A DNA stretch of 64,000 nt, from positions 1-64,000 of the forward strand of contig CAJWCU010000007.1 in NCBI GenBank assembly GCA_913030825.1, read 5' to 3'. This stretch comes from an uncultured Rhodospirillaceae bacterium (lineage in GTDB: Bacteria > Pseudomonadota > Alphaproteobacteria > Rhodospirillales > Casp-alpha2). Below the pieces are notes generated by a model, which ran no database searches, was not told where the DNA came from, and was given only the letters and a program-made list of their open reading frames with translations. Of this stretch, positions 41,954 to 52,424 are shown in pieces (position 1 is the stretch's first letter; the number at the start of each line of letters is the position of its first letter). Both the position numbers and the translations under genes were made by a program.

Positions 41954-43510
41954 ATGACGAAACCGGAACCTTCTTCCTGGACGGCATCGGAGCTGCTGCG
42001 GGTCGGCCAGATGGCCGCCGCCGATGCCCAAACCATCGCCGGTGGGGTGCCGGGGATCGAGTTGATGGAAACGGCGGGCCGTGCCGTTGCGGATCGCGCC
42101 CAGGCCCTGTTCGAGCGGCGCCCCGTGACGGTTTTGTGCGGGCCCGGCAACAACGGCGGCGACGGCTTCGTTGCAGCGCGTCTTCTGGCCGAACGGGGGG
42201 TAGAGGTCCGATTGCTTCTCCTGGGCGATCGGGCGCGGCTGAAGGGCGATGCGGCCCTGGCCGCCGACCGCTGGACCGGGCCGGTCGAGGCCCTGGACGA
42301 CACCTTCGGTACCGAGCCGGGCATGGCCGTGATCGATGCCTTGTTCGGCGCGGGGCTGACGCGGGCTCTGGACGGCGCGGCGGCGGCCGTTGCCGAACGC
42401 CTGAACGCGTCGGAGGCCGAGGTCCTCGCCGTCGATATACCGTCCGGCGTGTTCGGCGACACCGGGGCCGTTCCCGGCGCCGCTGTGAACGCTCAGGAAT
42501 GCGTGACGTTCTGCCGCCGCAAGCCGGGCCATTTCCTAATGCCGGGGGCGGCGCTCTGCGGTGCCGTGCGTGTTGCCGATATCGGCATTCCCAACGGCGT
42601 GGTCGCGGCGCAGGCGCCGGATACCTGGGTTAACAGCGCCGATCTCTGGTGGCCGGACTTCCCGGTCCCGGGACCGGACGATCACAAGTATACGCGCGGC
42701 CATCTCGTGGTTTGGGGGAACGGGGAGATGCCGGGTGCGGCGCGAATGACCGCCGCCGGGGCCCGCCGGGCGGGGGCCGGAATGGTTTCCATCGCCTGCC
42801 GGGACGCGGATGCCGGGCTGTTCCGCGCCGGCGCGCCCGGGGTGCTGGTCCGGCCCCTGGACGACGCAGCCGCCTATGCGGATTTCATTCAAGGGCGGGT
42901 CAAGGCGCTGATCGTCGGCCCCGGCGCGGGCACGGACGGTGCGACGCGCGACCGCGTTCTGGCGGCCCTCGCAACCGGCAAGCCGATGGTGCTGGACGCC
43001 GACGGGATCTCCGCGTTCGCCGACGACACAGCACCGTTGCTGGCGGGGCTGCACGAAAACTGCGTGATGACCCCGCACGAAGGCGAATTCGCTCGCATCT
43101 TTGCCGGGGAAGGGGATCGCTTGACCCGGGCCCGCCGGGCGGCGGCGGAATGCGGTGCGGTGGTCGTGTTGAAGGGGTTCGATACGGTCATCGCCGCGCC
43201 GGATGGGCGCTGTGTGATCAACGCCAACGGCGCGCCCTATTTGGCGACGGCCGGAACGGGCGACGTGCTGGCCGGAATGATCGGTGGATTGATGGGCCAG
43301 GGCATGCCGCCATTGGTCGGCGCGGCGGCGGCGATTTGGTTGCATGCGGCGGCGGCTCATGCCGTCGGCCACGGCCTGATCGCCGAGGATATCCCGGACC
43401 TTTTGCCGGCCCTGATCCGGGGGCTTCCAGGGGCCGTGGCGGCTGGTCCCGAGGGGCAAGTTTTAACCGTTTTGCCCCTTGCGCCAGAGGGTAAAAACGA
43501 ACACGTTTAG
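41954..43510 (+). CDS. nnr: Bifunctional NAD(P)H-hydrate repair enzyme Nnr
   Basis: A 518-residue fusion of NAD(P)H-hydrate epimerase (about 10-215, VLCGPGNNGGDGFVAARLL and AVDIPSGVFG) and ADP/ATP-dependent dehydratase (about 230-510, HLVVWGNGEMPGAARMTAAG, VMTPHEGEFARIF, TAGTGDVLAGMIGGLMGQG). It converts damaged hydrated NADH and NADPH back to the normal cofactors. It is divergent from the kinase gene (148 bp). The malonyl-CoA decarboxylase gene follows after 33 bp in the same direction. Confidence 0.95.
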   Translation: MTKPEPSSWTASELLRVGQMAAADAQTIAGGVPGIELMETAGRAVADRAQALFERRPVTVLCGPGNNGGDGFVAARLLAERGVEVRLLLLGDRARLKGDAALAADRWTGPVEALDDTFGTEPGMAVIDALFGAGLTRALDGAAAAVAERLNASEAEVLAVDIPSGVFGDTGAVPGAAVNAQECVTFCRRKPGHFLMPGAALCGAVRVADIGIPNGVVAAQAPDTWVNSADLWWPDFPVPGPDDHKYTRGHLVVWGNGEMPGAARMTAAGARRAGAGMVSIACRDADAGLFRAGAPGVLVRPLDDAAAYADFIQGRVKALIVGPGAGTDGATRDRVLAALATGKPMVLDADGISAFADDTAPLLAGLHENCVMTPHEGEFARIFAGEGDRLTRARRAAAECGAVVVLKGFDTVIAAPDGRCVINANGAPYLATAGTGDVLAGMIGGLMGQGMPPLVGAAAAIWLHAAAAHAVGHGLIAEDIPDLLPALIRGLPGAVAAGPEGQVLTVLPLAPEGKNEHV

Positions 43511-43543
43511 AGCTGGTGCCCGAACGCATTTAAAGGAAATGTT

Positions 43544-44971
43544 ATGACCGAACACAAGCCGAGCAGTTTCCTGGATCGGACCCTGACCAATCTGCGTCGG
43601 GGCTGGCAGTCGATCGCCGGCTCGTCTTACGACGAAGAGGCCGCGAGCACGCGCCCGGACCTGCCCGACGACGACGCCGGGCATATCCTGGAACAGATGC
43701 GCGAATGCCTTGAAAATAAAGGCGGCGAAGTCTCGGCCCGCGTCCGGGCCGCGGCTCTGGGTCGGGTCTATCTTGCGCTGGACAAGAAGGGCCGCGAGAA
43801 ATTCCTGCGTCTGATGGCGGAGAACTTCGGCACCGACGGCAAGGCGATTGAGCGGGCGACCGATGAATACCGCGCCGCAACGACAGATGCCGAGCGTCTG
43901 GACGCCCAATTGACCATGCAGAATAGCCTGCAGGCGCCGTGGCGGCGCTTGCTGACGCAGTTCAACGCCTTGCCGGACGGGGTCAAGTTCCTGGTCGACC
44001 TGCGCGCCGAGTTGCTGCCGCTGGCGAAAAAGGATCCCAAGCTGAAGGCCATGGAGCACGACCTGCGCGACCTGCTGGCCAGTTGGTTCGACGTGGATTT
44101 CCTGGAGTTGCGCCAGATCGCCTGGGACAGCTCGTCGGCCTCGTTGCTGGAAAAGCTGATCGCCTACGAAGCGGTGCATGCCATCGACGGCTGGGAAGAT
44201 TTGAAGAACCGGCTGGATTCCGACCGCCGTTGCTTCGCCTATTTCCATCCGCGCATGCCGGATGAGCCGCTGATTTTCGTCGAGGTCGCGCTGGTCAACG
44301 GCATGGCCGCCAATGTGCAGGCGCTATTGGACACGGACGCCCCGGCATCCGACCCCGCGACCGCTGATACGGCGATCTTCTATTCGATCTCGAACGCGCA
44401 GAAGGGCTTGGCGGGCATCAGCTTCGGCAACTTCCTGATCAAGAACGTGGTGCAGCACCTTTCCGGCGAATTCCCGAACCTCAAGACCTACGCGACGCTG
44501 TCGCCGATCCCCGGGTTCCGCCGCTGGCTCGACGAAATCATGGCCGAAGGCGAGCCCAAGTTGTTCTCCGCCGAGGAGCGTAAGGCCTTGAATGCGGCGT
44601 CCGGCCGCAAGGGCGGGGCCAAGGGCTCGTTGCTGGCCGCACTCGACAGCCCGACCTGGATCAAGGATCAGAAGACGGTCGCGGCGCTGCAGGGGCCGTT
44701 GACGCGTCTGGCAGCGCGGTATCTCGCCAAGGAAAAAGGCCGGGGACGGCGGGCCCGCGATCCGGTCGCGCATTTCCACCTGTCCAACGGCGCCCGTCTG
44801 GAGCGCCTCAACTGGCTTGGCGATACCTCCGACAAGGGGCTGGCTCAGTCGGCGGGATTGATGGTCAACTACCTCTATGACTTGAACCGGATCGAGAACA
44901 ATCACGAGGCCTATACCCTGAACGGCAGCGTCGATACCTCGTCCGGCGTGAAGGCCGTGCTCAAGGGTTGA
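43544..44971 (+). CDS. Malonyl-CoA decarboxylase
   Basis: A 475-residue enzyme that turns malonyl-CoA into acetyl-CoA and CO2. The N-terminal helical domain (about 1-185) and the GNAT-like catalytic domain are both recognisable. The latter includes CFAYFHPRMPDEPLIFVEVAL, IFYSISNAQKGLAGISFGN and YATLSPIPGFRRWL; the catalytic Ser is expected in TLSPIPGF and a His in DPVAHFHLSNGA. No malonate transporter or MatB-like ligase is adjacent, so it may regulate malonyl-CoA levels rather than grow on malonate. Confidence 0.93.
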   Translation: MTEHKPSSFLDRTLTNLRRGWQSIAGSSYDEEAASTRPDLPDDDAGHILEQMRECLENKGGEVSARVRAAALGRVYLALDKKGREKFLRLMAENFGTDGKAIERATDEYRAATTDAERLDAQLTMQNSLQAPWRRLLTQFNALPDGVKFLVDLRAELLPLAKKDPKLKAMEHDLRDLLASWFDVDFLELRQIAWDSSSASLLEKLIAYEAVHAIDGWEDLKNRLDSDRRCFAYFHPRMPDEPLIFVEVALVNGMAANVQALLDTDAPASDPATADTAIFYSISNAQKGLAGISFGNFLIKNVVQHLSGEFPNLKTYATLSPIPGFRRWLDEIMAEGEPKLFSAEERKALNAASGRKGGAKGSLLAALDSPTWIKDQKTVAALQGPLTRLAARYLAKEKGRGRRARDPVAHFHLSNGARLERLNWLGDTSDKGLAQSAGLMVNYLYDLNRIENNHEAYTLNGSVDTSSGVKAVLKG

Positions 44972-45108
44972 CGCATCGACCCGCGTCTTCCTTGGTTTCC
45001 CGCCGGAAACGCCGCCTGATTTGACGGTTGTAATCACCGCCAGAATGGATAAAGTCGCGCCGCCCGATGACGGCGCGGCGGCTTTGCCGGCCCGTCCTGG
45101 GGCGCCAA

Positions 45109-45194
45109 GCGGGCGTGGCGGAATTGGTAGACGCGCCAGGTTTAGGTCCTGGTGGCCATTGGTCGTGGGGGTTCAAGTCCCTCCGCCCGCACCA
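45109..45194 (+). tRNA. tRNA-Leu (UAG)
   Basis: The acceptor stem GCGGGCG/CGCCCGC closes 45109-45115 with 45184-45190, then A and CCA. The anticodon stem CCAGG/CCTGG holds loop TTTAGGT with anticodon TAG at 45143-45145. A long variable arm (TGGCCATTGGTCGTGGG region) fits a class II leucine tRNA, and the T loop is GTTCAAGTC. The 403-bp gap around it (44972-45374) otherwise holds only a short GC-rich hairpin and the trigger-factor leader. Confidence 0.97.
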
Positions 45195-45374
45195 TTCATC
45201 ACCTTCGGCCTCGAATGACGGACGAACGGAAAGGGTGGAAATCCGGCGGTTTTTCATTGCCGGGAAGGGGGGCGGAGCCCTATATATCCGCCTCTTGAGT
45301 TGAAGACATATTCTTGGTTTACCGGCGGGGCCCGCCAAAGGCCGATCCGCCACAGATTTCCGAACGGGAGTTCC

Positions 45375-46895
45375 ATGCAAGTCGTCGAGACAAAATCCGA
45401 AGGCCTGAGCCGCGAGATGAAAGTCACCGTGGCCGCCAAGGACATTGAAGAGAAAATCAACCTGCGCCTCGAAGAAGTCGCACAATCCGCCTCTCTGCCC
45501 GGGTTCCGCCCCGGCAAGGTGCCCGTCGGCCTGCTGCGCAAGCGCTACGGCCCGGCCATCATGGGTGAGATCCTGGACCAGGCGGTCAACGATTCCTCGC
45601 AACAGGCGCTGGCCGAAAAGGGCATCCGACCGGCGACCCAGCCGCATGTCGAGATCACCTCGTTCGACGAAGGCAAGGACCTGGAATACACCATGTCCGT
45701 GGATATCCTGCCTGAGATCGAGCCGATGGATTTCTCCAAGCTTTCCCTGGAGAAGCTGGTGCTCAAGCCCGACGATAAGCAAGTCCAAGAGACCCTTGAA
45801 AACTTGGCCGGCGCCCACAAGACGTCCGAGCCGATCACGACCAAGCGCAAGTCCAAGTCCGGTGACGTGCTGTCGATCGACTTCGTCGGCAAGCTGGACG
45901 GCGTCGAGTTCGCCGGCGGCAAGGCCGAAGGTTATCACCTGGAACTGGGCTCCGGCTCGTTCATTCCCGGCTTCGAAGATCAGCTGATCGGCGTCGAAGC
46001 GGGCGCGGACGTCGAGGTCAAGGTCAACTTCCCCGAGGAATACGCGGCCAAGGATCTGGCCGGCAAGGAAGCCGTGTTCGACGTCAAGGTTCATGAAATC
46101 CGCGAGGCCGCACCGGCCGCGATCGACGACGAACTGGCCAAGAAGGCCGGCCTGGAAAGCCTGGACGCCCTGAAAGAGCGGATCGTCGACGGTCAGCGCC
46201 AGGAATTCGACCAGATGGCCCGCATGCAGGTCAAACGCAAGCTGCTCGACCAGCTGGCGGACAACCACGAATTCGAAATCCCGCCCAAGATGGTGGAAAT
46301 GGAATTCGACAACATCTGGGCCCAGTTCGAAGAACAGCGCCAGCAGGACAAGGCCGCCCACGATCACGACCACGATCATGAGGGCCACGATCATGACCAC
46401 GACCATGATCACGAGGACGACAAGTCCGACGAGGAGCACAAGGCGGAGTTCCGCGAGATCGCCGAACGGCGCGTCAAGCTGGGCCTACTGCTGTCCGAAG
46501 TCGGGCGGATCAATGAGATCCAGGTCTCTCCCGAGGACATCAACCGCGCGATGCTCCAGGAAGCCCAGAAGTATCCGGGGCAGGAGCAGCAGGTTCTCGA
46601 GTTCTTCCGCTCCAACCCGCAGGCCCAGGAACAGATCAAGGCGCCTGTGTTCGAGGAGAAGGTCATCGACTACATCATCGAGATGGCCAAGGTCAGCGAG
46701 AAGCCCGCGACCTTCGAGGACCTGATCAAGGTTCTCGAGTCCGAGGACGAGGAAGAGACCAAGAAAAAGCCCGCCGCCAAGAAAAAGGCCGCGCCGAAGA
46801 AGAAAGCGGCGGCCAAGGACGACGGCGACGCGGCGGCCGACAAACCGGCCAAGAAGAAACCGGCGGCAAAGAAGCCGGCGGCGAAAAAGGAGTAG
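45375..46895 (+). CDS. tig: Trigger factor with His/Asp insert and Lys-rich tail
   Basis: A 506-residue ribosome-bound chaperone and prolyl isomerase. The ribosome-docking signature is in LPGFRPGKVPVGLLRKRYG (about 45-63), the PPIase domain runs about 150-240 (GDVLSIDFVGKLDGVEFAGG), and the C-terminal cradle follows. Two additions are unusual: nine histidines alternating with acidic residues at 329-346, inside the C-terminal domain, and a 47-residue Lys/Ala/Pro tail (460-506). The first could bind divalent metals, the second nucleic acid or the ribosome. The ATG follows GGGAG. ClpP and ClpX genes follow. Confidence 0.95.
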   Translation: MQVVETKSEGLSREMKVTVAAKDIEEKINLRLEEVAQSASLPGFRPGKVPVGLLRKRYGPAIMGEILDQAVNDSSQQALAEKGIRPATQPHVEITSFDEGKDLEYTMSVDILPEIEPMDFSKLSLEKLVLKPDDKQVQETLENLAGAHKTSEPITTKRKSKSGDVLSIDFVGKLDGVEFAGGKAEGYHLELGSGSFIPGFEDQLIGVEAGADVEVKVNFPEEYAAKDLAGKEAVFDVKVHEIREAAPAAIDDELAKKAGLESLDALKERIVDGQRQEFDQMARMQVKRKLLDQLADNHEFEIPPKMVEMEFDNIWAQFEEQRQQDKAAHDHDHDHEGHDHDHDHDHEDDKSDEEHKAEFREIAERRVKLGLLLSEVGRINEIQVSPEDINRAMLQEAQKYPGQEQQVLEFFRSNPQAQEQIKAPVFEEKVIDYIIEMAKVSEKPATFEDLIKVLESEDEEETKKKPAAKKKAAPKKKAAAKDDGDAAADKPAKKKPAAKKPAAKKE

Positions 46896-47024
46896 CGGCG
46901 ACGGGGCCGGGGGCGCTATCAGGGATGAGGCGACCCCGACCCCGGGCCACTCCGGCCCGTCCAACCACAAGCACCACGTACAAGGCCGGCTGCATAAGGC
47001 CGGGAGCATGATAAGGACCGAGGC

Positions 47025-47669
47025 ATGAACGACCCCCACGACATTTACATGAACACTCTTGTGCCCATGGTCGTCGAGACGACCAATCGGGGCGAGCGTG
47101 CCTACGACATCTATTCGCGCCTGTTGAAGGAGCGCATCATCTTCCTGACCGGTCAGGTGGAAGATTACGGTGCCAGCCTGATCTGCGCCCAGTTGCTGTT
47201 CCTGGAATCGGAAAACCCGACCAAGGACATCTCGCTCTACATCAATTCGCCGGGCGGCATCGTGACCTCCGGCCTCGCCATCTACGATACGATTCGCTAC
47301 ATCCGCCCGGAAGTTTCCACGGTCTGCATCGGTCAGGCGGCCTCCATGGGCTCGTTGCTGCTGGCCGGCGGCGCCGCCGGCAAGCGCTTTGCGCTGCCCA
47401 ATGCGCGGATCATGGTTCACCAGCCTTCGGGCGGGTTCCAGGGTCAGGCGTCGGACATCGAAATCCACGCCCGCGAAATCATCGCCCTGCGTCAGCGGCT
47501 CAACGAAATTTACGTCGAGCACACGGGCCAGTCGCTGGAAACCATTGAAAATGCGATGGAGCGTGACAAATTCATGACTCCGGAAGACGCCAAGGAATTC
47601 GGCCTGATTGACGAAGTGGTGTCCAGCCGTCCGTCCTCCGGCGAAGACGGCGACGGCAAATCGGACTGA
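47025..47669 (+). CDS. clpP: ATP-dependent Clp protease proteolytic subunit
   Basis: A 214-residue serine protease that forms a double seven-membered ring. Catalytic S107 is in [13 protein letters not shown] and H132 in IMVHQPSGG; the Asp lies in the C-terminal third ([18 protein letters not shown] region). The N terminus [20 protein letters not shown] is the usual alphaproteobacterial form with a short propeptide. The ATG follows AAGGACCGAGG. It sits between tig and clpX, the canonical order. Confidence 0.97.
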   Translation: MNDPHDIYMNTLVPMVVETTNRGERAYDIYSRLLKERIIFLTGQVEDYGASLICAQLLFLESENPTKDISLYINSPGGIVTSGLAIYDTIRYIRPEVSTVCIGQAASMGSLLLAGGAAGKRFALPNARIMVHQPSGGFQGQASDIEIHAREIIALRQRLNEIYVEHTGQSLETIENAMERDKFMTPEDAKEFGLIDEVVSSRPSSGEDGDGKSD

Positions 47670-47799
47670 CGTCCGGCCGCTTCATCCGCATGATGCCCGC
47701 CGTCCCGCGCCGGACGGCGGTCCAACCCCCGAGCCCGCCGCTCGCCCATACGCCTTTTGGCATAGCGACAAAAGCGTGAATGTGATTGAGTGTTGCTCA

Positions 47800-47822
47800 A
47801 GGGTCCGGTTAACATGGACCCT
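47800..47822 (+). promoter_or_regulatory. Hairpin in the clpX leader
   Basis: AGGGTCC (47800-47806) pairs perfectly with GGACCCT (47816-47822), 37 bases before the clpX ATG. AGGAGG (47828-47833) lies just past the hairpin and well upstream of the usual ATG, whose own ribosome site is poor. An in-frame ATG at 47814 within the hairpin could give a longer N terminus. Confidence 0.35.
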
Positions 47823-47858
47823 CACCCAGGAGGCGGCGCGGGACCAACAGGATTAACA

Positions 47859-49124
47859 ATGACGAAATCAACCGGCAGCGACTCCAAGAACACCCTTTAC
47901 TGCTCGTTTTGCGGCAAGAGCCAGCACGAGGTCCGCAAGCTCATCGCGGGACCGACGGTCTTCATTTGCGATGAATGCGTTGAACTTTGCATGGACATCA
48001 TCCGTGAAGAGCACAAAACGAACCTGGTGAAATCCGGTGACGGCGTGCCGACGCCGTTGGACATTTGCGCCGTGCTGGACGACTACGTGATCGGCCAGAG
48101 CGCCGCCAAGCGTGTTCTCTCCGTCGCGGTGCATAACCACTACAAACGCCTGAACCACGGCGGCAAGAACAATGACGTGGAACTGGCCAAATCGAACATT
48201 CTGCTGGTCGGTCCGACCGGTTGCGGCAAGACGCTGTTGGCCCAGACGCTGGCGCGCATCCTGGATGTGCCGTTCACCATGGCCGATGCGACAACCCTGA
48301 CCGAAGCCGGCTACGTCGGCGAGGACGTCGAAAACATCATCCTGAAGTTGCTGCAGTCCGCCGATTACAATGTCGAGCGTGCGCAGCGCGGCATCGTCTA
48401 TATCGATGAAGTCGACAAAATAAGCCGTAAGTCCGACAACCCGTCCATCACCCGCGACGTGTCGGGCGAGGGCGTGCAGCAGGCTTTGCTCAAGATCATG
48501 GAAGGCACGGTCGCCAGTGTGCCGCCGCAGGGCGGGCGCAAGCATCCGCAGCAGGAGTTCCTGCAGGTCGATACCACCAACATCCTGTTCATTTGCGGCG
48601 GTGCCTTCGCCGGCCTGGACAAGATCATTTCGGCCCGCGGCAAGGGCTCGTCGATCGGCTTCGGCGCCGACGTGCGCGCTCCGGAAGATCGCCAGACGGG
48701 CGAAATCCTGGCCGAGGTTGAGCCGGAAGATCTGTTGAAATTCGGTCTGATCCCCGAATTCGTCGGCCGTCTGCCGGTCGTTGCGACGCTGGAAGATCTG
48801 GACGAGGAAGCCCTGGTGGAAATCCTCACCAAGCCGAAGAACGCCCTGGTCAAGCAGTACCAGCGCCTGTTCGAGATGGAAGACACCAAGCTGACATTCT
48901 CCGATTCGGCCCTGAAATCGATTTCCAGCAAGGCCGTGGAGCGCAAAACCGGCGCCCGTGGCCTCCGTTCGATCATGGAGAGCATTCTCCTCGACACCAT
49001 GTTCGACCTTCCTGCGATGGAGGGTGTGGAAGAGGTCGTCATCAACGGAGAAGTGGTGGAAGAAAGCGCCAAACCGCTGTTCATTTACGGCGAAAAGGCC
49101 GAAGAAGTGGAGACCAGCGCGTAG
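47859..49124 (+). CDS. clpX: ATP-dependent Clp protease ATP-binding subunit ClpX
   Basis: A 421-residue AAA+ unfoldase partner of ClpP. The N-terminal C4 zinc finger is YCSFCGKSQ with [10 protein letters not shown], Walker A is GPTGCGKT, Walker B is [10 protein letters not shown], and the ClpP-contact and pore loops follow in standard order. The ATG at 47859 ([15 protein letters not shown]) matches family starts, although its ribosome site is weak. Confidence 0.97.
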   Translation: MTKSTGSDSKNTLYCSFCGKSQHEVRKLIAGPTVFICDECVELCMDIIREEHKTNLVKSGDGVPTPLDICAVLDDYVIGQSAAKRVLSVAVHNHYKRLNHGGKNNDVELAKSNILLVGPTGCGKTLLAQTLARILDVPFTMADATTLTEAGYVGEDVENIILKLLQSADYNVERAQRGIVYIDEVDKISRKSDNPSITRDVSGEGVQQALLKIMEGTVASVPPQGGRKHPQQEFLQVDTTNILFICGGAFAGLDKIISARGKGSSIGFGADVRAPEDRQTGEILAEVEPEDLLKFGLIPEFVGRLPVVATLEDLDEEALVEILTKPKNALVKQYQRLFEMEDTKLTFSDSALKSISSKAVERKTGARGLRSIMESILLDTMFDLPAMEGVEEVVINGEVVEESAKPLFIYGEKAEEVETSA

Positions 49125-49260
49125 TCGCGCGCCGGATCAATCCCCTGATTTCCGCGCCCGCGCCCTTGCGCCGGGGCGTTTCGTCCCCCACCTTTGTTGA
49201 GAAGATTTTCCAACCCGTCGCGCCGATCCCGGCGTGGCAATCCCACAGTGTTGAGGCCAG

Positions 49261-51681
49261 ATGTTCCCAGCCATGAAGTCCCAGCAGTTCCCCGTCCTGC
49301 CGTTGCGCGACATCGTCGTGTTCCCGCACATGATCGTGCCGTTGTTCGTCGGCCGAGAAAAATCGGTGCGCGCGCTCGAGGACGTGATGCAGGACGACAA
49401 GCAGATCCTTCTGGTCGCCCAGAAGAACGCCGCGCAGGACGACCCCACGGCGGAGGATATTTACTCCGTCGGGACGGTTTCCACGGTGCTTCAGCTTTTG
49501 AAGCTGCCGGATGGTACCGTAAAGGTCCTGGTCGAAGGCGTGCAGCGGGCCAAGGTCACGGAATTTGTCGATAACCCGGCCTTTTTCGAGGTCGAGGCCG
49601 AACTGATCCCCGAGGAAGAAGGGGATGAGAACGAGCTTGAGGCGCTGTCCCGCTCGGTCATCAGTCAGTTCGAGCAGTACATCAAGCTGAACAAGAAGAT
49701 CCCGCCGGAAGTCCTGGTTTCCATCAACCAGATCGACGAGGCCGATAAACTGGCCGATACGGTGGCGTCGCACCTGGCCCTGAAAATCTCGGAAAAGCAG
49801 GAGCTTTTGGAGATCGAATCGGCCGCCGAGCGCCTGGAGCGCGTCTATTCCCACATGGAATCGGAAATCGGCGTCCTGCAGGTCGAGAAGAAGATTCGCA
49901 ACCGGGTCAAACGCCAGATGGAGAAGACCCAGCGCGAGTACTATTTGAACGAACAGCTCAAGGCCATTCAGAAGGAATTGGGCGAAACCGACGAAGGCAA
50001 GGACGAGGTCGCCGAGATCGAAGAGAAGATCGGCAAGACCAAGCTGACCAAGGAAGCCAAGGAGAAAGCCGAGGCCGAATTGAAGAAGCTCCGTTCCATG
50101 AGCCCGATGTCGGCCGAAGCGACGGTCGTGCGCAACTACCTGGATTGGATGCTGTCCATTCCGTGGAAGAAGCGCACCCGCGTGAAGAAGGATCTGGTGA
50201 AGGCCGAAGAGGTTCTGAACGTGGATCACTACGGGCTTGAAAAGGTCAAGGAACGCATCCTCGAGTACTTGGCCGTCCAGAATCGTACAAATAAGGTCAC
50301 TGGACCGATCTTGTGTCTCGTGGGTCCTCCGGGCGTCGGTAAGACCTCGTTGGGTAAGTCCATCGCCAAGGCGACCGGGCGCAACTTCGTGCGCATGTCC
50401 CTGGGGGGTGTGCGGGACGAATCGGAAATCCGCGGCCACCGGCGGACCTATATCGGCTCGATGCCGGGCAAGGTCGTGCAGGGCATGAAGAAGGCCAAGT
50501 CGTCCAACCCGCTGTTCCTGCTCGACGAAGTCGACAAGATGGGCCAGGACTGGCGCGGCGATCCCGCTTCGGCGCTTCTGGAAGTGCTTGATCCGGAACA
50601 GAATTCCTCGTTCAACGACCATTATCTGGAGGTCGATTACGACCTCTCGGACGTGATGTTCGTGACGACGGCGAATACCCTGAATTTGCCGGGTCCGCTG
50701 CTCGACCGCATGGAGGTCATTCGTCTCTCCGGCTACACCGAGGACGAAAAGATCGAAATCGCCAATCGCCACCTGATCCCCAAGCAGGTCAAGGCGCACG
50801 GCCTGAAGAAGGACGAATGGTCCATCTCCGAAGGCGGCATGCGTGATCTGATCCGCTATTACACGCGGGAATCCGGGGTTCGTAACCTGGAGCGCGAGCT
50901 GGCCAATTTGGCCCGTAAGGCGGTCAAGGAGATCATGCTCGGCAAGTCCGACAGCATTAAGGTGACGGCCAAGAACCTGGATAAGTACGCCGGCATCCGC
51001 AAATACCGCTTCGGCGAGATCGAAGCCGACGACATGGTCGGCGTCGTGACCGGTCTGGCCTGGACCGAAGTCGGCGGCGAGCTGCTGAACATCGAAGCCG
51101 TGATGGTGCCCGGGAAAGGCAAGATGACGATCACCGGTAAGCTCGGCGACGTCATGCAGGAATCCATTCAGGCCGCGCGGTCCTACGTGCAGTCGCGGGC
51201 CCCGTCGCTGGGTATTCTGCCGCCGTTGTTCAATAAGCGGGATATCCACGTCCATGTGCCCGAGGGCGCCACGCCGAAGGACGGCCCCTCGGCCGGTGTC
51301 GGCATGGTCACCTCCATCGTTTCCGTGCTGACCGGCAACCCCGTGAAAAAAGACGTCGCCATGACCGGCGAAGTCACCCTTCGCGGCCGGGTTCTGCCGA
51401 TCGGCGGGCTGAAAGAAAAGCTTCTGGCGGCGCACCGCGGCGGCATCAAGCTGGTCCTGATTCCCAAGGACAACGAGAAGGATTTGGACGAGATTCCCGA
51501 AAATGTGAAGAAGGGCCTGGAAATCGTGCCCGTTACGACCGTCGACGAGGTGCTTTCCAAGGCTTTGGCCAGCCCCGTTACACCGGTCGAATGGGACGAG
51601 GATAAAGCCGATCTCGAGGCCGGCGCCCTAACATCCGGGGGCGGCGACGACGACGATGTGGGGGGCGTGGTTACGCACTGA
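49261..51681 (+). CDS. lon: ATP-dependent protease La (Lon)
   Basis: An 806-residue AAA+ serine protease. The N-terminal substrate domain starts [20 protein letters not shown], Walker A is [13 protein letters not shown], Walker B is [11 protein letters not shown], and the catalytic Ser is in [12 protein letters not shown] with the Lys some 40 residues later ([12 protein letters not shown]). An ATG four codons in (49273) is an equally plausible start. A strong terminator follows. It is placed between clpX and hup, as in most Alphaproteobacteria. Confidence 0.97.
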   Translation: MFPAMKSQQFPVLPLRDIVVFPHMIVPLFVGREKSVRALEDVMQDDKQILLVAQKNAAQDDPTAEDIYSVGTVSTVLQLLKLPDGTVKVLVEGVQRAKVTEFVDNPAFFEVEAELIPEEEGDENELEALSRSVISQFEQYIKLNKKIPPEVLVSINQIDEADKLADTVASHLALKISEKQELLEIESAAERLERVYSHMESEIGVLQVEKKIRNRVKRQMEKTQREYYLNEQLKAIQKELGETDEGKDEVAEIEEKIGKTKLTKEAKEKAEAELKKLRSMSPMSAEATVVRNYLDWMLSIPWKKRTRVKKDLVKAEEVLNVDHYGLEKVKERILEYLAVQNRTNKVTGPILCLVGPPGVGKTSLGKSIAKATGRNFVRMSLGGVRDESEIRGHRRTYIGSMPGKVVQGMKKAKSSNPLFLLDEVDKMGQDWRGDPASALLEVLDPEQNSSFNDHYLEVDYDLSDVMFVTTANTLNLPGPLLDRMEVIRLSGYTEDEKIEIANRHLIPKQVKAHGLKKDEWSISEGGMRDLIRYYTRESGVRNLERELANLARKAVKEIMLGKSDSIKVTAKNLDKYAGIRKYRFGEIEADDMVGVVTGLAWTEVGGELLNIEAVMVPGKGKMTITGKLGDVMQESIQAARSYVQSRAPSLGILPPLFNKRDIHVHVPEGATPKDGPSAGVGMVTSIVSVLTGNPVKKDVAMTGEVTLRGRVLPIGGLKEKLLAAHRGGIKLVLIPKDNEKDLDEIPENVKKGLEIVPVTTVDEVLSKALASPVTPVEWDEDKADLEAGALTSGGGDDDDVGGVVTH

Positions 51682-51717
51682 CCCAACCCAAGTCGTTAAG
51701 GTAAAACACCTTTTAAG

Positions 51718-51752
51718 CGGGCCGCCGGATCATCCGGCGGCCCGTTGCTTTT
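51718..51752 (+). terminator. Rho-independent terminator of lon
   Basis: CGGGCCGCCGGAT (51718-51730) and ATCCGGCGGCCCG (51732-51744) are perfect 13-bp arms, followed by TTGCTTTT. The functional loop will be wider than the single central base. Confidence 0.85.
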
Positions 51753-51868
51753 CCGGCCCTGTTTCAGGGGTTGAAAATCGTTTCCGAAAGCATTCTTCCG
51801 AAGTCGGAACGAATACCTTGAAATTGGTCGAAACCCGCAAAAATCTGGGGAAAACTGGGGCATTGACG

Positions 51869-51897
51869 TTGACGCCCCTGGGGTGCGGACTTACACT
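51869..51897 (+). promoter_or_regulatory. Sigma-70-type promoter of hup
   Basis: TTGACG (51869-51874), 17 bases, then TACACT (51892-51897). The spacing is optimal and both hexamers are close to consensus. The hup start codon lies 95 bp downstream, giving a leader of about 85 bases. A second TTGACG lies six bases upstream. The rest of the 310-bp gap after lon holds nothing else recognisable. Confidence 0.7.
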
Positions 51898-51991
51898 CAC
51901 CCGCGTTTCGAGAAGGCGATTCCTCGCCCGATCAAAAGCATAAATCCTATTTGTCCCAACCTTTATCCTTTCAGCAAGAGGGGGCCTTCAA

Positions 51992-52264
51992 TTGAACAAG
52001 AATGATCTGATCGCAGCCGTTGCCAACAGCACCGGTTTGTCCAAGTCCGATTCCGCCAGCGCGGTTGACAGCGTTTTCGACGCGATCGCCGGCGCTTTGA
52101 AGGGCGGTGATGAAGTCCGCCTGGTCGGTTTCGGTACCTTCAGCGTCACCAAGCGTGCCGCGACCACCGGCCGTAACCCGCGGACCGGCGAAAGCATCCA
52201 GATTCCGGCGTCCAACCAGCCCAAGTTCAAGGCTGGCAAGGGTCTGAAGGACGCGGTCAACTAA
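51992..52264 (+). CDS. hup: DNA-binding protein HU
   Basis: A 90-residue histone-like protein that bends DNA as a dimer. The N terminus [20 protein letters not shown], the [20 protein letters not shown] arm and the C-terminal [19 protein letters not shown] are canonical. The start codon is TTG, placed by homology and a GAGGGGG ribosome site 8 bases upstream; no ATG or GTG fits. The gene has its own promoter and terminator. Confidence 0.96.
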   Translation: MNKNDLIAAVANSTGLSKSDSASAVDSVFDAIAGALKGGDEVRLVGFGTFSVTKRAATTGRNPRTGESIQIPASNQPKFKAGKGLKDAVN

Positions 52265-52300
52265 GACCCCGCGTCCCAGCCGTATAGTATACGCCTGCAG

Positions 52301-52333
52301 ATCGGCCGCCGATTTATCGGCGGCCGATTTGAT
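52301..52333 (+). terminator. Rho-independent terminator of hup
   Basis: ATCGGCCGCC (52301-52310) pairs with GGCGGCCGAT (52319-52328) around GATTTATC, followed by TTGATT. It lies 36 bases after the hup stop. Confidence 0.8.
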
Positions 52334-52424
52334 TCGGGCGGCCTTCGGGGCGGGCAGGGCGCATTGCCGTCTTGTGCCGGCCTTTGCCTGGCCTTAAATA
52401 AGGGCGCGGTTCCGGTCGGGAATC

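Noticed and set aside
47699-47718. GCCGTCC/GGACGGC hairpin after clpP as a terminator
   Set aside because: The stem is only 7 bp, with no T run, and may be chance in GC-rich DNA. clpP and clpX may still be co-transcribed.
49081-51435. A 784-codon open frame antisense to lon, with similar long antisense frames over the chemoreceptors (28632-30368) and nuoL (62380-63978)
   Set aside because: High GC and strong codon bias of the sense genes leave the antisense frame free of stops. The translations are low-complexity (Arg/Gly/His/Asp) with no domain or ribosome site.
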